Source: Falciphora oryzae
Lineage: Eukaryota > Ascomycota > Sordariomycetes > Magnaporthales > Magnaporthaceae
Reading direction: 5' to 3'
NCBI GenBank assembly: GCA_000733355.1
Contig: JNVV01000078.1
Coordinates: 59,146-123,145 of the forward strand
Length of the DNA: 64,000 nt
Positions 31,691 to 42,974 of this stretch are shown here, in pieces; positions within the stretch are counted from its first letter, which is position 1; each line of letters opens with the position of its first letter. A program made the translations under genes and the position numbers. The notes below the pieces were generated by a model. That model saw nothing but the letters and a program-made list of their open reading frames with translations. It did not search any database and was not told the DNA's origin.

Positions 31691-33984
31691 CAAGGTGCTG
31701 TAATCTGACACTAGGCTGCCAGTATAATTACCATATACCGCTACTGCCATTATTATCGACTCTGATCAGCATTCGTTGCCCGTTACTTAACGAGGCTATG
31801 CATCGTCACGCCAGGCCAGTCTTCCTTCTACTCGATGTAGCAAGCTGTATAGATTGCGAAAAGATTGTCACATCCCCCGTATCAGGCCTCCTCGAGCTCA
31901 AGCTCCACGAGCCTGTTGGCCGTTTCCTCCAGCTGCTTTAGTATGTGCGCCACGGCCTGGTCCATCTCCCGGCTGACGGGGACGTGCCGTCGTTTAGGGC
32001 GGTGACGACAGGGGGCTGAGGAAAGGGCAGTCTGCAGTCCTCAGAGGGTCCAGCGCGTATTCGCACACATGTGCCGCCCATTTCCCAAGTGAGGCAGGTT
32101 CGAGACCAACGACGGTCGGCCATCCTGGTCTCTGCATGCTGAATGGCCTGGTAGCAGGTGGCACAACACCCAACATTTTGAGTAATGCCGGCGATTTGGA
32201 AGGCGTGTTTTTTTTAGTGGCCAATGTCTGCCAGCGTGCGGGGGAATCGGAGCCCAAATTGGCAAGCTAGGGGCGGGGTCAATGGAAATCCTGGACGGTT
32301 GCCATTTGGAGGCTCCCCATGCGCGTCCATCACACGAAATTCCTGATAAAAAAAAAAAAAAAAAGCGGCAGACGACACCGACAGGCAGGCGGACGGACTC
32401 GGTGACCGCCCGGGGCATGGGCGGACATCCCCTGAACAGCAACCACCTCCTTGCACGCGTGCTTTCTGCTAAACGTGGCAGGCTCGACGCCACTGTTCGC
32501 ACGCGACGAAACACCAAACCCTGAAGCTTCTGCGGCGAACGACGTCAGGCCACTGCCCCCGGCCGGGCCGGCATGGCTTGGTTGGCCGCAGAGCCTGTCG
32601 GGGACGCCCATACCACCCACAGCGCTGGAACGGGGAAACAGGATGCGGCATTGCAATTAAATCAACACTAATTCAGCGAAAGCTTCTTTTTCCCCCTAAC
32701 CCCTTCTTCTTTCGCTTGTCCTTGACGTGTGGTCCGTCCTCGCCGGCCTTCTTCGTCGGCACGGCACTGTACGCATGACCCAGGAAAGCCCCCATCCCCA
32801 TGGCCCGACGTCATCCTCGACAATTCTTCGGCCCATCGTCAGACCGGCTCCTGTCCCAGGCCCCAGGCACACGCAACAAGTGAACAAGCCCAGCAGCCCT
32901 CCCTTCGGGGTCCACCACCGGCTAATTTTGCCGCATCGGTCGCTGGGCTCCGCTGTGGCGTGTTTGCTGTGCGTGGTCGTCGTGTGTCTGGCGCTGACTG
33001 ACCACTGGATCGGGCCTTGAATCGAGTATTTTTGCCTGTTTTTTTTTTTCGTCGGCATATGTAAAATCTCACGAGGTTCGCTCAACATGTGCTTTGCTCG
33101 GCATCCCGAGATACGGCCCGAGAGGCACAGCCGACCACACGTCGCGGGGCCCTACGTGGACTTTGACGATGCCCGGATCATCAGCGAGAGCTTCCGCATA
33201 TCCACGACGGTGGTCGATGAATTGGAGACAGCGGCGGCGGCTGCTGCTGCTGCTGCTGCCGTCACTGGTGGCAGCGGCGGATACGTTTTGCAAACCGAGG
33301 GGGAGGAGGCGGAAACCGGCCCGGCTCAGGCTGTCCAGCGCAGGAAGCGAACCTCGTATGCTAGCTACTTTTCATGCTCGTGGTGGATAAACTCCTTTAC
33401 AGTGTGTTCTAAACCGCGTGTGCTAATTCGCCATATAGAGCTGCCGATAAAGCCATTCTTAAAGCCGCGTTCCGCAACAACCCGAAGCCCGGAAGGCAGG
33501 AATACTGTGGGCTTGCGACGCGAGTTTCGATGGACATGCGGCAGGTTCAGGTAAAGAAGGCTGGTTTGCTTCAGTTCCCCTAGCCTCCCCATCTCCCGAA
33601 GCTCCCCTCTCAGCGTGCGCACTTCGCTATCTAGTTACCAGTGGCCTTTCGCTGACTACCATGGCGACTGTTCCGCGCCATCCTAGGTGTGGTTCCAAAA
33701 CCGTCGAGACATGGAACGACGAGAAAAAAAAGGGATGGGCCTTTTAATGTTAAAACATGGGAGAAGAATGCGACTAGACGGAGAAGACGGTGGGCGGCAG
33801 GAGCGACAACTCGCGGGCAATACACGTGAGCTTCCAATAGATAAGGACACACTGAAGACACAATAGACAGGGGAGAAGGTGGCTGGCGACAGTGACGGTC
33901 TAGGGACGAGAGCAGGAAACGGCAAAAGGAAACCTACGAAAACACTGGCAGACGGCTCCAGGCAGTACCCTAAACCCGGCTCTC
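31691..33984. other. Gene-poor stretch with simple repeats
   Basis: No gene is supported. The stretch holds a 17-A run (32348-32364), a GCT/GCG triplet run (about 33230-33260) that gives poly-Ala in a 155-codon frame at 33087-33554, and an isolated minus-strand tail ILKQLEETANRLVELELEEA ending near 31888 that may be a C-terminal remnant. Confidence 0.35.
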
Positions 33985-34350
33985 GGGGTGGCGGTGGTCT
34001 TGGCCCAAATTAGGGCAACGGGCGTCACCATCACAGCCAACAAGAGCCAGAAGGATGACCTATCCAATAACCAGACGGCCACGTTCCGCGTTAAGGCCGC
34101 CGGCCTCCGCCTAACAGCTTCGGCGAGGGTAGCCAGGCCGTGGCGCTCAGCACCTGGGCCGACAGCGGTTACTACGGCTGCCGCTTTACCGGCTTCCAGG
34201 ACACACTCCTGGCCGAGGCCGGCAAGTAGCTGTACGCCCGCTGTCTCGTCCAGGGTGCCACCGACTTTATTTTCGGGCAGACCGCAACCGCGACCGCCCG
34301 GCTCGAGAAGAACGACATCAGAATCCTGGCCAAGCCTCTTGAACGGCTCC
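33985..34350 (+). pseudogene. Pectinesterase (CE8) relic
   Basis: One frame reads ATGVTITANKSQKDDLSNNQ then TATFRVKAA. After a frameshift a second frame reads NSFGEGSQAVALSTWADSGY, YGCRFTGFQDTLLAEAGK, a TAG where Gln is expected, then LYARCLVQGATDFIFGQ and LEKNDIRIL. GFQDTL and GATDFIFG are the signature strands of pectin methylesterases, carrying the catalytic Gln/Asp residues. The membrane of hydrophobic residues between TFRV and NSFG is deleted and both ends of the enzyme are absent. CAG to TAG fits RIP. Confidence 0.75.
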
Positions 34351-34852
34351 ACGCCAGCGCCTAGGATCGTGTGTACGGATTGCGCTCCCCAGACTAAGCC
34401 CTCGCAAATACCCCTCTGGATTGGCGCTAATCGCGCTGAGGGCTCCTCTCCACGGTGCACCGGTAGTTTCCTGGCGTTCCTCAACACAGTGCGTGCGGAG
34501 TGAAAATCGCCACACGGAGCCGCCACCATCTGATAAACATTAGCCTAGCAACTTTTTTCACATTCTAGTAAGCCTTCTATTTGCCACGTCTTAGGTATAT
34601 AAGTAAAGTAACCTTGCCCGCCATATAAGCACAATCAAAAGGATCAGTTCCCCCGTTTAGCCCATTTATTTAACAGGACCTCGCCGAAAATAATGAGGAA
34701 GAGAGAAACGGGGTACAGGAGAAGAGCACGAAAGACAGGCTCCCATAGCAGACGAGACGTACTAAATAACCACGCAGGCCATCCTGGAATTACCGCCTAT
34801 GCATTAAAAAATAAAGAAAAAGGAAAAGAAATAGGGCCGACGCTCAAAAGGA
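34351..34852. other. Short AT-richer spacer, no gene seen
   Basis: No conserved coding sequence was found between the pectinesterase relic and the SNF2 relic. The part after about 34520 is visibly richer in A and T than its surroundings. Confidence 0.35.
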
Positions 34853-37601
34853 CTAGCTCAATTTCTCAACCGTATCGAGAAGCCGGGCCTTCATTAGCAT
34901 TACCTCAAGCTTGTCGCTCTCGTCCACGATGTGGTACAGGTGCAGCTTTCGAGTCTGGCCGAGCCGGTCGATGCAACCGACGGCCTGGAGCTCTGCCGAT
35001 TTAGCCGAGGGCTCCATGAGCACGCAATAGTTCGCGTGCTGCAGGTTGAACCCGGTGCCAAAGATCCTATGTGTCGTCACGAACACTTTGCTCGGCGAGC
35101 GACCAGAGACGCAGAGCTCGTTCGGGTAACGCACCAGCCGGTCCCGCTCAGACTCCGACTGGCCGCCGAAAACCGCGAGCGCGATGACGTTCTGCTCCCG
35201 AAGCCGCATGTTCAACATAACAGTTAAGAGCAGGACTATCGAGGGCAAGACGTAAAAAACGACCATGTGGTGAACGTTGTCGGCGCCCCGGCGTTGCCGC
35301 ATCTGATTGACCAAGCCCACATGTGCCGAGAACTTGAGTGAGTTGGCCATTAGATGCGAAAGGTCGATGTGCTCGGCAAGATGGGAATCCCGCCAGGTCC
35401 GCTGCAAGGTCTCGACCTGAGCTCGGGCACCGGGGACCGAAGGAGTGGAGGCCTGCTGGCCGACCTTTAGCAGGAGCGCGGCGAGGAGGTCTGACGTGAC
35501 GGTTTTGGAGATACGATTGACGAGTGCGGCGTCGAGCGGCGCGCCGACGACGTCTTCGCCAAGGGTGGCCAGAAGAGGTAAGGCGATGGGCCTAATGGCC
35601 CTGGTGTCGGCTTGGCCAACGCCCTAACTATGCCGAGAGGCCAGGGCCAGGCCGTACGTGTCAAGCACGAATTTGGTCTTCGCCGGCGCGGGTTTTTGCG
35701 CGGCGACGGCTTGCTCGGAGGCGTGGACGTAGGCGTGGTCGACGTGGGCCTTGATGGTGGAATGCAGCCTGTCGACGTTTCGCTTGACGTGTTCGGGCAT
35801 CGGGGCGGTTTTGAGGATCCGCGTCGGGGAAGATACGCGGCCGCTGGCCACAACCCCGAAATGTGTACCACGCGACGCCGGCTGACGGAGATGTCCTCAA
35901 AAAGGGGAGCATCCGGGACCACAGGGTCTGGAGGTGCCCCTTGTGCGTGTTGCTCGCGCTCGAGGCGCCCTCGGCGCGCGGGACCGTCACGTAGTCGAAC
36001 GCAGTGACCGACCCGGCCACATCCTCTGCCGAGAGAAGGACCCGGCCGGCGAGGGGCTGGGCTTGGCCTTTAAATAAGCTGGGGCGGCGAACCGGGTGCG
36101 TTTGGGGGCGTCATCGAAAATGGACGTCACGTGCACGGGGTATCCAAACAGCAGGCACGCCATCTCCGAATCGTGAACAACGGCCGGCGACATGGCGATG
36201 GGGCCGAAGAGGGGTACGGACGCGGATAGGGTGGCGAAGAAGGTCATCTCGGTCTGGGGGCCATCGGGAGGACGCGGGCCTCGCAAAGATGGCGCATAAA
36301 TCGTAACGGGATCGTGGACTCCTGGCCAGCCTTGCCGCGGTAGAGGTGTTGCTCGTCGGATATACGAGGCCGGTGCTATGCACGACTAAAGGCCGGATGC
36401 GGGCCGACCGGCCCGACCGACCACGCAGGGCACGGTTCGTAAAGGCCGAGCTGCTGGTGATGATGAGGAATCGTCCGTCCCCTCCGGGAAACATGGCTCG
36501 CGCACCCTGGGCGGTCAGCTGGAGGGCCCGGGGAGCCATACGGTGGGCCACGCGGACCGAGAATAGGCGCAGCTTTCTAAAGGTATTTCTTAATGTCGAA
36601 TATCCAAGTGTCGATGTTGGCGGGCGGCGCAACGACGACGGCGGCGCGGCGGGTCCGGAGGGAAACGAGTGCACGAGTCACGCTGCCGCGCTCGCAGGGA
36701 CACCGGAAATGGCGTGCGTTGCTAGAGGGACAGCAGAATCCGGCGGGTGCGTCCTTGGCCGGGTGGTTGTTCTGCCTGCCCGAAGCCCACTCGGCTTCGA
36801 CCACCTTAGTGCTTAAAAACGGAAAATGGTGTAGATTAGGAGGATTGATCGGATTGTTTTGCCCAAGCCCATAAAGTCCGGGACAATGGCCGCATACCGA
36901 CCGCGCAGCGGAGTCGTAAGCGTTTTCCAGACCGCATAGGCCTGATATAGGTAAACGGGAAATGGAAAGCCAAGGATGTCGACCTTGCCTTGCATAGGCC
37001 TGTGTTCCTGTTCACGCGCGAGCAGCTGGTTTAGGCCCTAGCCGAGGAGATCGGCAAATTGTTCCTTTTCCTGCTTGGACGGCTTGGACTGGTATAGTTG
37101 GCAGCCGGTCGAGGCTTAAACGTCGTCTGCGCTGAGGGCATGTCACGGCCAGTAGGACCTTGACTGTAGATAGAGGAGTTGGGACCGGAGACCCTTATCG
37201 TCAGATAAGGGTGGAGGCTCCACAAGGTGGATCCCGCACAGAGATATCCCAAATCTCTGCAGGGCCAGGCCTCCGGCCTCCAACCTACTCCGAATATCAT
37301 CTTCCTGCTACTCCAATATCTCTGCCCTCGACTGCTTTGACAGGGCATCCTCGTCGTAATTGTTGTAGTGGTCGTCGTTGTCGTCCTCGTCGCTGTTGCC
37401 GTCGGGGACGAGCATGGGCTTGTTCGGGGAGTCGCCAGGGACCAGCGGTCTGTCGTCGTCGTTACCGTCGCTGGAAATATCGATAACGTCCGGCTCGGAG
37501 CCTTCCGGATCGACCAGCCAGGCAGCCCGCCGGCGGCCGGGGGGAGTATATTTAACGTCGGTAAAGTCGGGATCTACCAGTCCCTGCTTCCCTAAGGGCA
37601 T
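34853..37601 (-). pseudogene. SNF2-type helicase relic
   Basis: On the minus strand the N-terminal acidic part starts near 37601 (VIDISSDGNDDDRPLVPGDS). A long segment follows with stops after EILE, YWP, DDV and LLG. Next is the ATPase start, YQAYAVWKTLT and GRYAAIVPDFMGLGKT (Walker A, about 36855-36869), then a Cys-containing insert (CCPSSNARHFRCPCE), VVVAPPANIDTW, and frame-shifted middle parts. The helicase C lobe is the best preserved: KVFVTTHRIFGTGFNLQHAN and QAVGCIDRLGQTRKLHLYHI, ending at 34853. Motifs Ia to III are scattered over frames. The family is the fungal accessory SNF2/DEAD-like group. TGG/CAG to TAG changes suggest RIP. It cannot encode a complete protein. Confidence 0.75.
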
Positions 37602-37637
37602 ACGACGTGCTAGCGCTACCTAAGTTTATCTACACTA

Positions 37638-38268
37638 TGTAACAGGTCTCGGCTCTACTATAGCAGGCTACAGCAGGGTCGGCCTGGAAAAGGGGGGTTC
37701 TCTCAGGGAGATCTCAGAGGTCCAGCAGTTCAACAGTCGCATTCAAGCTTATGGTAATGGGTAGGTAGAAACAAGAAACGATAGCTTGCCCTCTTGACCT
37801 CCTTCACAGGGGGTCCCTCGGGCCCTCCTTATGCTCTGGCCCTCCTTATGCTCTGGCCCTCCGGCCGTCCTTCGGTTGTCGTCGGCACGCTTCCCCCTCC
37901 GTGGCGTCCGTCGGGACCTGTCTTCCGGTTGTCATCGGCACGCCTCTTCCTCCGTGGCGTCCCCTACGGCTGCTGGCCATGGTTCGGTGTGGGGTGTTAC
38001 ACGGACGCCACGGAGGAGGAGGCGTGCCGACGGTGACGGGAGGACGGCCGGAGGGCCAGGCATAAGAAGGGCCCGAAGGACCCCCTGTGAAGGGAGTCTG
38101 GAGGGCAAGCTATCGTTTTGCTTCTACCTACCCATTACCATAGGCTGGCTTAGCCCTGCACGAATACGACTGTTGAGCTGCTGGACCTCTGAGATCTCCT
38201 TGAGAGAACCCCCCATTCCAGGCTTGACACTGCTGTAGCTTGCTATAGTAGGGCCGGGACCTGTTACA
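37638..38268. mobile_element. 631-bp foldback element
   Basis: The ends are TGTAACAGGTC and its reverse complement GACCTGTTACA. The two arms (about 37638-37880 and 38030-38268) pair over most of their length, for example CTACTATAGCAGGC with GCTTGCTATAGTAG, and ACCCATTACCATA with its complement. Pairing continues inward through GGCACGC...CCTCCGTGGCGTCC, which occurs twice in the left arm and once inverted in the right. The whole element could fold as one long hairpin. It has no coding capacity. I do not see a clear target-site duplication. Confidence 0.75.
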
Positions 38269-38290
38269 CCCTGCACATCTACCCTGCACA

Positions 38291-38712
38291 GAATTGATCA
38301 GGGGTCAATTTGCACAAGTCAGATTTGGAGGCCCAACGCGGAGATGGGTTTGGTGGCCGTGGGTCGATTTTTTCGGAATCCCATACAAAATAATTTTTCG
38401 GAAAATCGGGTTGGGCACCGGACCCCCTTAGGGCGGAAAACCCCCGGGGTCGACGTCGGACGGTATATGAGGGAGTCGAGTGTTGGCGACCCCTCCCTGC
38501 AATACAAGCCTGTAACACAACTAAGCTTGGGGCCCTGCACAGCGCTAATTTTAGCGCTTGTCAGTACTAAAAGGGGTGCTCCGCACCCCTGTGCAGTGCA
38601 TGCGTCTGTACTGGTACGATACGGAGGCAGGGGGGATAGGCCGAGCTGTGTATATAAAGAGGCCGGCAAGAATAGGCAGAATCGCTGGAAAAAAAAAAAT
38701 AAGCCAGTTCAC
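38291..38712 (+). repeat. Dispersed repeat copy B (solo-LTR-like)
   Basis: This is the direct-strand copy of the repeat at 20381-20806. Its landmarks are the palindrome at 38541-38558 (AGCGCTAATTTTAGCGCT), the hairpin at 38572-38590 and TATATAAA at 38651-38658. The hairpins are kept exactly in both copies although flanking bases differ. It begins about 20 nt after the foldback element, so the two may have moved together or share an insertion hotspot. Confidence 0.7.
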
Positions 38713-39695
38713 GCAGTGGCCTGCTTTGATGCTGACGACTGCCGTAGGATAGCACTAGCTTCCACTTCGCGAGCGACATCCATAGCAAGGCTACTCTACA
38801 AGCACTAGGTAAATCCTATCCACTCCTCAGCCGCCAGCGTCTGATGCTTGGTGCCAGTTGTTCTTTTGCTGTTGGAAGATGGCTAGAGTGAGACTAAAGG
38901 CTAACCAGCTGTCCGCCGACTTTGATAACAGATCTACAAATATAAAATGGATTTGAACGTACGAGTCGGCACATCCTCACCTGGATCGACCGAATCGGAA
39001 GACAAACAGGGTGGAAACTCCTCGAGTTACCACAAAGGAGGTTGATACCGCTAGGGACCTGTGCGTAGCAAGCGTCAGGCTCAAACTACGGCGGATTGTT
39101 GGGGGCAAGAGATGTTCGCCAGTGTTGTAACACTGCCTGCATACCTATATATACGGAGGAATTCGAACGGTCACTGCATATTGGTGTATACAAGGCAAAG
39201 GGTTCCCTTACTTTCACGAGTTTTCCCCTTTACCCCTTGGACATGCCGCGCATCTTCAGCATCTTGTACAGCTGGCCAAGGTGCAGACCTCTCTGCGCGT
39301 TGGCCGCGACGGGCAAGGGTGGCACGACTGGAGGAGCTGGAACAGCTTGATGCCCAGGACCAGGGTGATCGGGTTGAGGCGGCCCTGGAGGATGCCGGGC
39401 AGGGCGAGATAGAGGCCCGACGCCGAGGTCAGGGTGTTGCTCAGGGTATTGCGGAACTGAAAGACGATGCGGCGGGGGAGAGCAGCTTCCTGCAGGGTCC
39501 GTAGTGGCTGCATCCACGGCGATATGGTCAGCAGGAGGAGCGTGAAGTCCAGTGACGCGACGTCCAGTCCGAAGCTAGTGGCCTGGATCTGCGAGTCTAG
39601 GAGGATGGTGATGTCCGCTTTATCGAGAGTATATATAGTGATGTCTACCTATCCAGCTTGAGAAGTGACGAAAAGATCCAGCCCCTTCGCGTGGC
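38713..39695. other. Gene-poor stretch with a possible frameshifted remnant
   Basis: On the minus strand, from about 39640 to 39330, a hydrophobic protein-like frame reads ADITILLDSQIQATSFGLDV, FTLLLLTISPWMQPL, GLYLALPGILQGRLNP and ITLVLGIKLFQLLQ. A neighbouring frame then continues with LPVAANAQRGLHLGQLYKML and a stop near 39230. It may be a decayed gene with membrane-like segments. I do not recognise it. Confidence 0.3.
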
Positions 39696-40632
39696 TCACC
39701 ACGGGTAGACACCTTCCTTGTGGAGAACGCCCTTGCCCTCGTCCTCGTCCCTAGCCCCTTCGATGATGCTCAGAAGCGTGCGCCCGGACACGTCTGGATC
39801 GCCGGCGCCGCCCCAGCCGGTGCGGGCGTCCTCGCCCGTGCCCCGCAGGTTAGATACTACATAGCCCGGGCACATTGCAAACACTTTGGCTTTGCTTTCG
39901 GCAAAGACGGCCTTTTCGACAACGCTAACCATATTAAGCGCGGCTTTGCTAGTGGCATAGGGAATGACACTTTGGCCAAAGCTAGCGTAAGCAGCAGCCA
40001 TTTCAGGCGTTTTGGCGATGGACCCGGCGGTGCTCGAGATGTACACGGACCGCGGATCGGCCGACTTGTCGAGGAGCGGGCGAAAGGCCCGCGAGACGGT
40101 AGAGGGCCCGACGACGTTGATCTCGAGGACCGACTTGAAGGCGTCCTCGAAGGAGCCCGCACCCGTCGCGAGGTTGCCCTCGTCGTCCTTGACGTAGGCC
40201 ACGGCGCCGTTGTTGACCAGCACGTCGAGGCGGCCGAAGCGCTCCTCGACCGCCCTGGCCGCGCGCTCGACCGAGACCGGGTCTGTCTGGTCGAGTTGCA
40301 GCGCCGACACGGTGCCCTTGAGCTGGCCCATCGCCTCGAGCTTCTCCACCGCGCCCTGGGCCTTCTCTAGCGTGCGGGCCGTCACGAAGACGTGGTACTT
40401 GTCGGACGAGCTCGCTATCACCCTGGCGCTGGCGAAGCCCACGCCGCCGTTGGCCCCTGGATACCTCGGGGTCATGTTAGCATGTAGTCCATCGTGGCCG
40501 TCTGCGAGAAGAAAGCATGCGGTAGCAAGAAAGTGTAGCCGAGCCACCACCTATGCGTGAGGCGCAGGGGCAGGATGGGCTGAGGGCGTGGGAGGCCGCA
40601 CCGGTAATCAGGACGGCGACAGATGGTGCCAT
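39696..40632 (-). CDS. Short-chain dehydrogenase/reductase, two exons
   Basis: Exon 1 is 40632-40602 and exon 2 is 40456-39696; the 145-nt intron (GTGCGG...TCCAG) is in phase and together they encode 263 residues. Splicing creates the NAD(P)-binding glycine motif: exon 1 ends MAPSVAVLITG and exon 2 continues ANGGVGFASA. The frame also extends upstream within the intron, but that version would lose the nucleotide-binding strand, so the two-exon model is preferred. Other SDR features are LDVLVNNGAV (a variant of NNAG), the catalytic Ser in VYISSTAGS and Tyr/Lys in PYATSKAAL. Length and motifs fit the classical SDR fold. The cytosolic oxidoreductase substrate is unknown. It is divergent from the NRPS, 2.3 kb away, and could be a tailoring enzyme; position is the only reason to think so. 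Confidence 0.87.
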
Positions 40633-42974
40633 ATTGTCGACGTGATATCAAGCAAACAGCGTCACACAGTGGCCACGGTGGTATCCAGATATGTTGCTGT
40701 TATGGCGGTAACTTTTGGCTGGGACACACTGATGGAAAGCGCCCGGGGGGCGAAAAAAGAGTTTGGGTGACACGGTGCCGTTGGGCCGGCTGACAGGAAA
40801 CGGGAATTTACCGAATGTGCCAATTAACATATGCCACAAAGGAACCGAGCAAAGGGGCGACAGGCAGCCGTCCGAACCTGCGCGGGCGGCCAAGATTATG
40901 GTTAATCTGCTCCCGAACCATCTGGAAGGACGGCATCGAAGCTTGGTACCTAGATCGGTACCACGTAGGGATATCCTGTGGTAGGCAAGCCGCTCCCCCT
41001 GTGTCCAACATGTGTTGCCTCATCCGGCCTCTAGCGTAGTCAGTCGACTCGGTGTTTCATCGATGCCTGCGCGCCGTGCCGGGTTTGATCCGATTCTGAC
41101 TCAAAGACGTGCATCTTCAATCTTGGGATCAGAGACTCGGGCCGGGAGACCCTGGAAAAAGGCCGATGCACTGGGCAGAGAGGTGTCAAGGCTTCGTAGA
41201 TCGTCTCGTCGTCTGTAAAGTGATGGCGCAAAAGTCCATCTGAAGTCAATGCTGTGCATTTAACCATAAACCCCTCACTGGAGTCCGATCAGTGGACGCT
41301 GGGGTGGTGTATCCATCCCCTGGTCATGCATTTATCCCCTGGGAAAAATGGCGGTCTGGGAGGGCTAACTGTCACCGAGGCTCCTTACGAATTGAGTTTA
41401 ACAGAGGTGGAACTGCCAAGGCCTCGCTATTTTATGCAGCATATGGCAATAACGAGGAGCGAGTCACTGCAGTTGCCCTCTATGATCTTGATCGGGAAAA
41501 ATACGCACAAAGCTCCTGGGAAAGGTGTCGAGTCGAGCCGCCACGTCGCAGCTATACATGACACACAGTCCATGACAATGTTAGCACGGGCAGGCCGATT
41601 GACTAAGGGGCCTGATCGGGCGACCTGTACAATGCCCAGCATAGCCCAGTGGTGCAGTTCCAGCAGATAGACCCCCCTGGTCCAGATGCTATGTAGTTGA
41701 CATAATACAAACGACATCCTGGCCCTTCTCCGATGTGATGTTTGATCCGAACAGTTTTGAAAAGAAGCGTGCACTAGTTCCCGGCGGAATTTGCCGCCTC
41801 CCTGGCACTTGGCACTACCCTTTAGGCTAGGGCCAAACTTAAGCCGTTGTGGATCTGACGGGCAACAACGAATCCAGAAAACAGCTGTCGAGGCTGTCCT
41901 TGTTTCTTTGTCATGTCGTCGGCACGACGCCGGACGGATCTTGGAGGGATGATTGCTCCCGACTTGTCATTGAGTCCGGCGTCGCGTGAAACTGCTCTTC
42001 GAAAAACGGAGGAACCCGAATATCTACCATAGGAAGAAGCCAAGGTGGGATAAGAGGGTGATCTACAGATTTGGCACGGCGAGGCCACTTAAATCGACCC
42101 GGGTGGTATGCGGCAACTTCCCTGGAATCCCTGCGAGCCCTTCAGTACCAGTCTTTGAGTCCTGACCGGCCGATTGGCGGGGAAAGTAAGGGGCACAGAG
42201 GGCGAGGGGTTCTGCCGCCTGATCTGGGGCATGAGGGGACAAGGTCCCGGGCCTGCGGTACCTAAGATCCTGCCCGAATCGGCATAGGCCGACTAGGGTG
42301 GCACGGCAGAAGTCCTCCCCACCGTTAGCAGTGCCGAACATTCTGGCCACAGGGGCGAGGTTGTGGGGCGTGGGGGCTTCGAAGTCCAAAAGAACCTGCT
42401 TGTAATCATGGCGGGTCGAGACAAAAGTACCAGAACATCAGTTGGCTGTCAAGTATAATTTAGCACGTGGAGGAACACAACACTGCTCCAAGCGGAGCAC
42501 GATACAGCGCCCAGGATGTAGGCTGGAGATCCCACAAGTCAGCAAGCCAGGCAGGCCCTAGAAGCACGCGCGGCGACGGCAGCCCAGAGCGGGATGACGG
42601 CCGCTCACGACCACGGTGCGGTATGGGCCAGCCCAAAAAAGCCGCGGCAGCTAGCAAGGGGCCTTTTACGTACGAGAAACGACCCGGGGCGTGACGCGAT
42701 ATCTGCGGCGGCGTCATGATAGGTGGTGGGCGGTGACACGAGTCGAAAAGGGGCTGGACAGACCTGGAGAGCAAAACCACAGAAACAAAGCTTTGGTATA
42801 TCTACCTCTCTTGGCGCACACTGGGCTGCTGTGCACATGGACTACACCGGCTACAAGCTTGCCCCAAAGGACAAAAACTAGATCTTTTAGTATCAGCTTG
42901 ACAGGTTTAACACCAGAAAAAGTGGCAACAACATACACACGACATCAGGCGAGCACGGTACACATCCCAGGCCC
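40633..42974. other. Intergenic region between SDR and NRPS
   Basis: I see no conserved coding sequence on either strand; frames of up to 138 codons lack motifs. This should hold both divergent promoters. A CACGTG E-box core lies at 42464-42469. The NRPS frame is open back to a TAG at 42888 but has no upstream ATG. I looked for the missing N-terminal half of the first C domain here (an SFAQGRLWF-like start or HHxxxDG) and did not find it. Confidence 0.45.

Noticed and set aside
32041..32660. Overlapping frames of 66-158 codons on both strands near a 17-A run
   Set aside because: They cross the homopolymer and have no recognisable motif.
33087..33554. 155-codon frame with a poly-Ala tract
   Set aside because: The tract comes from a triplet repeat and the rest shows no protein-like conservation.
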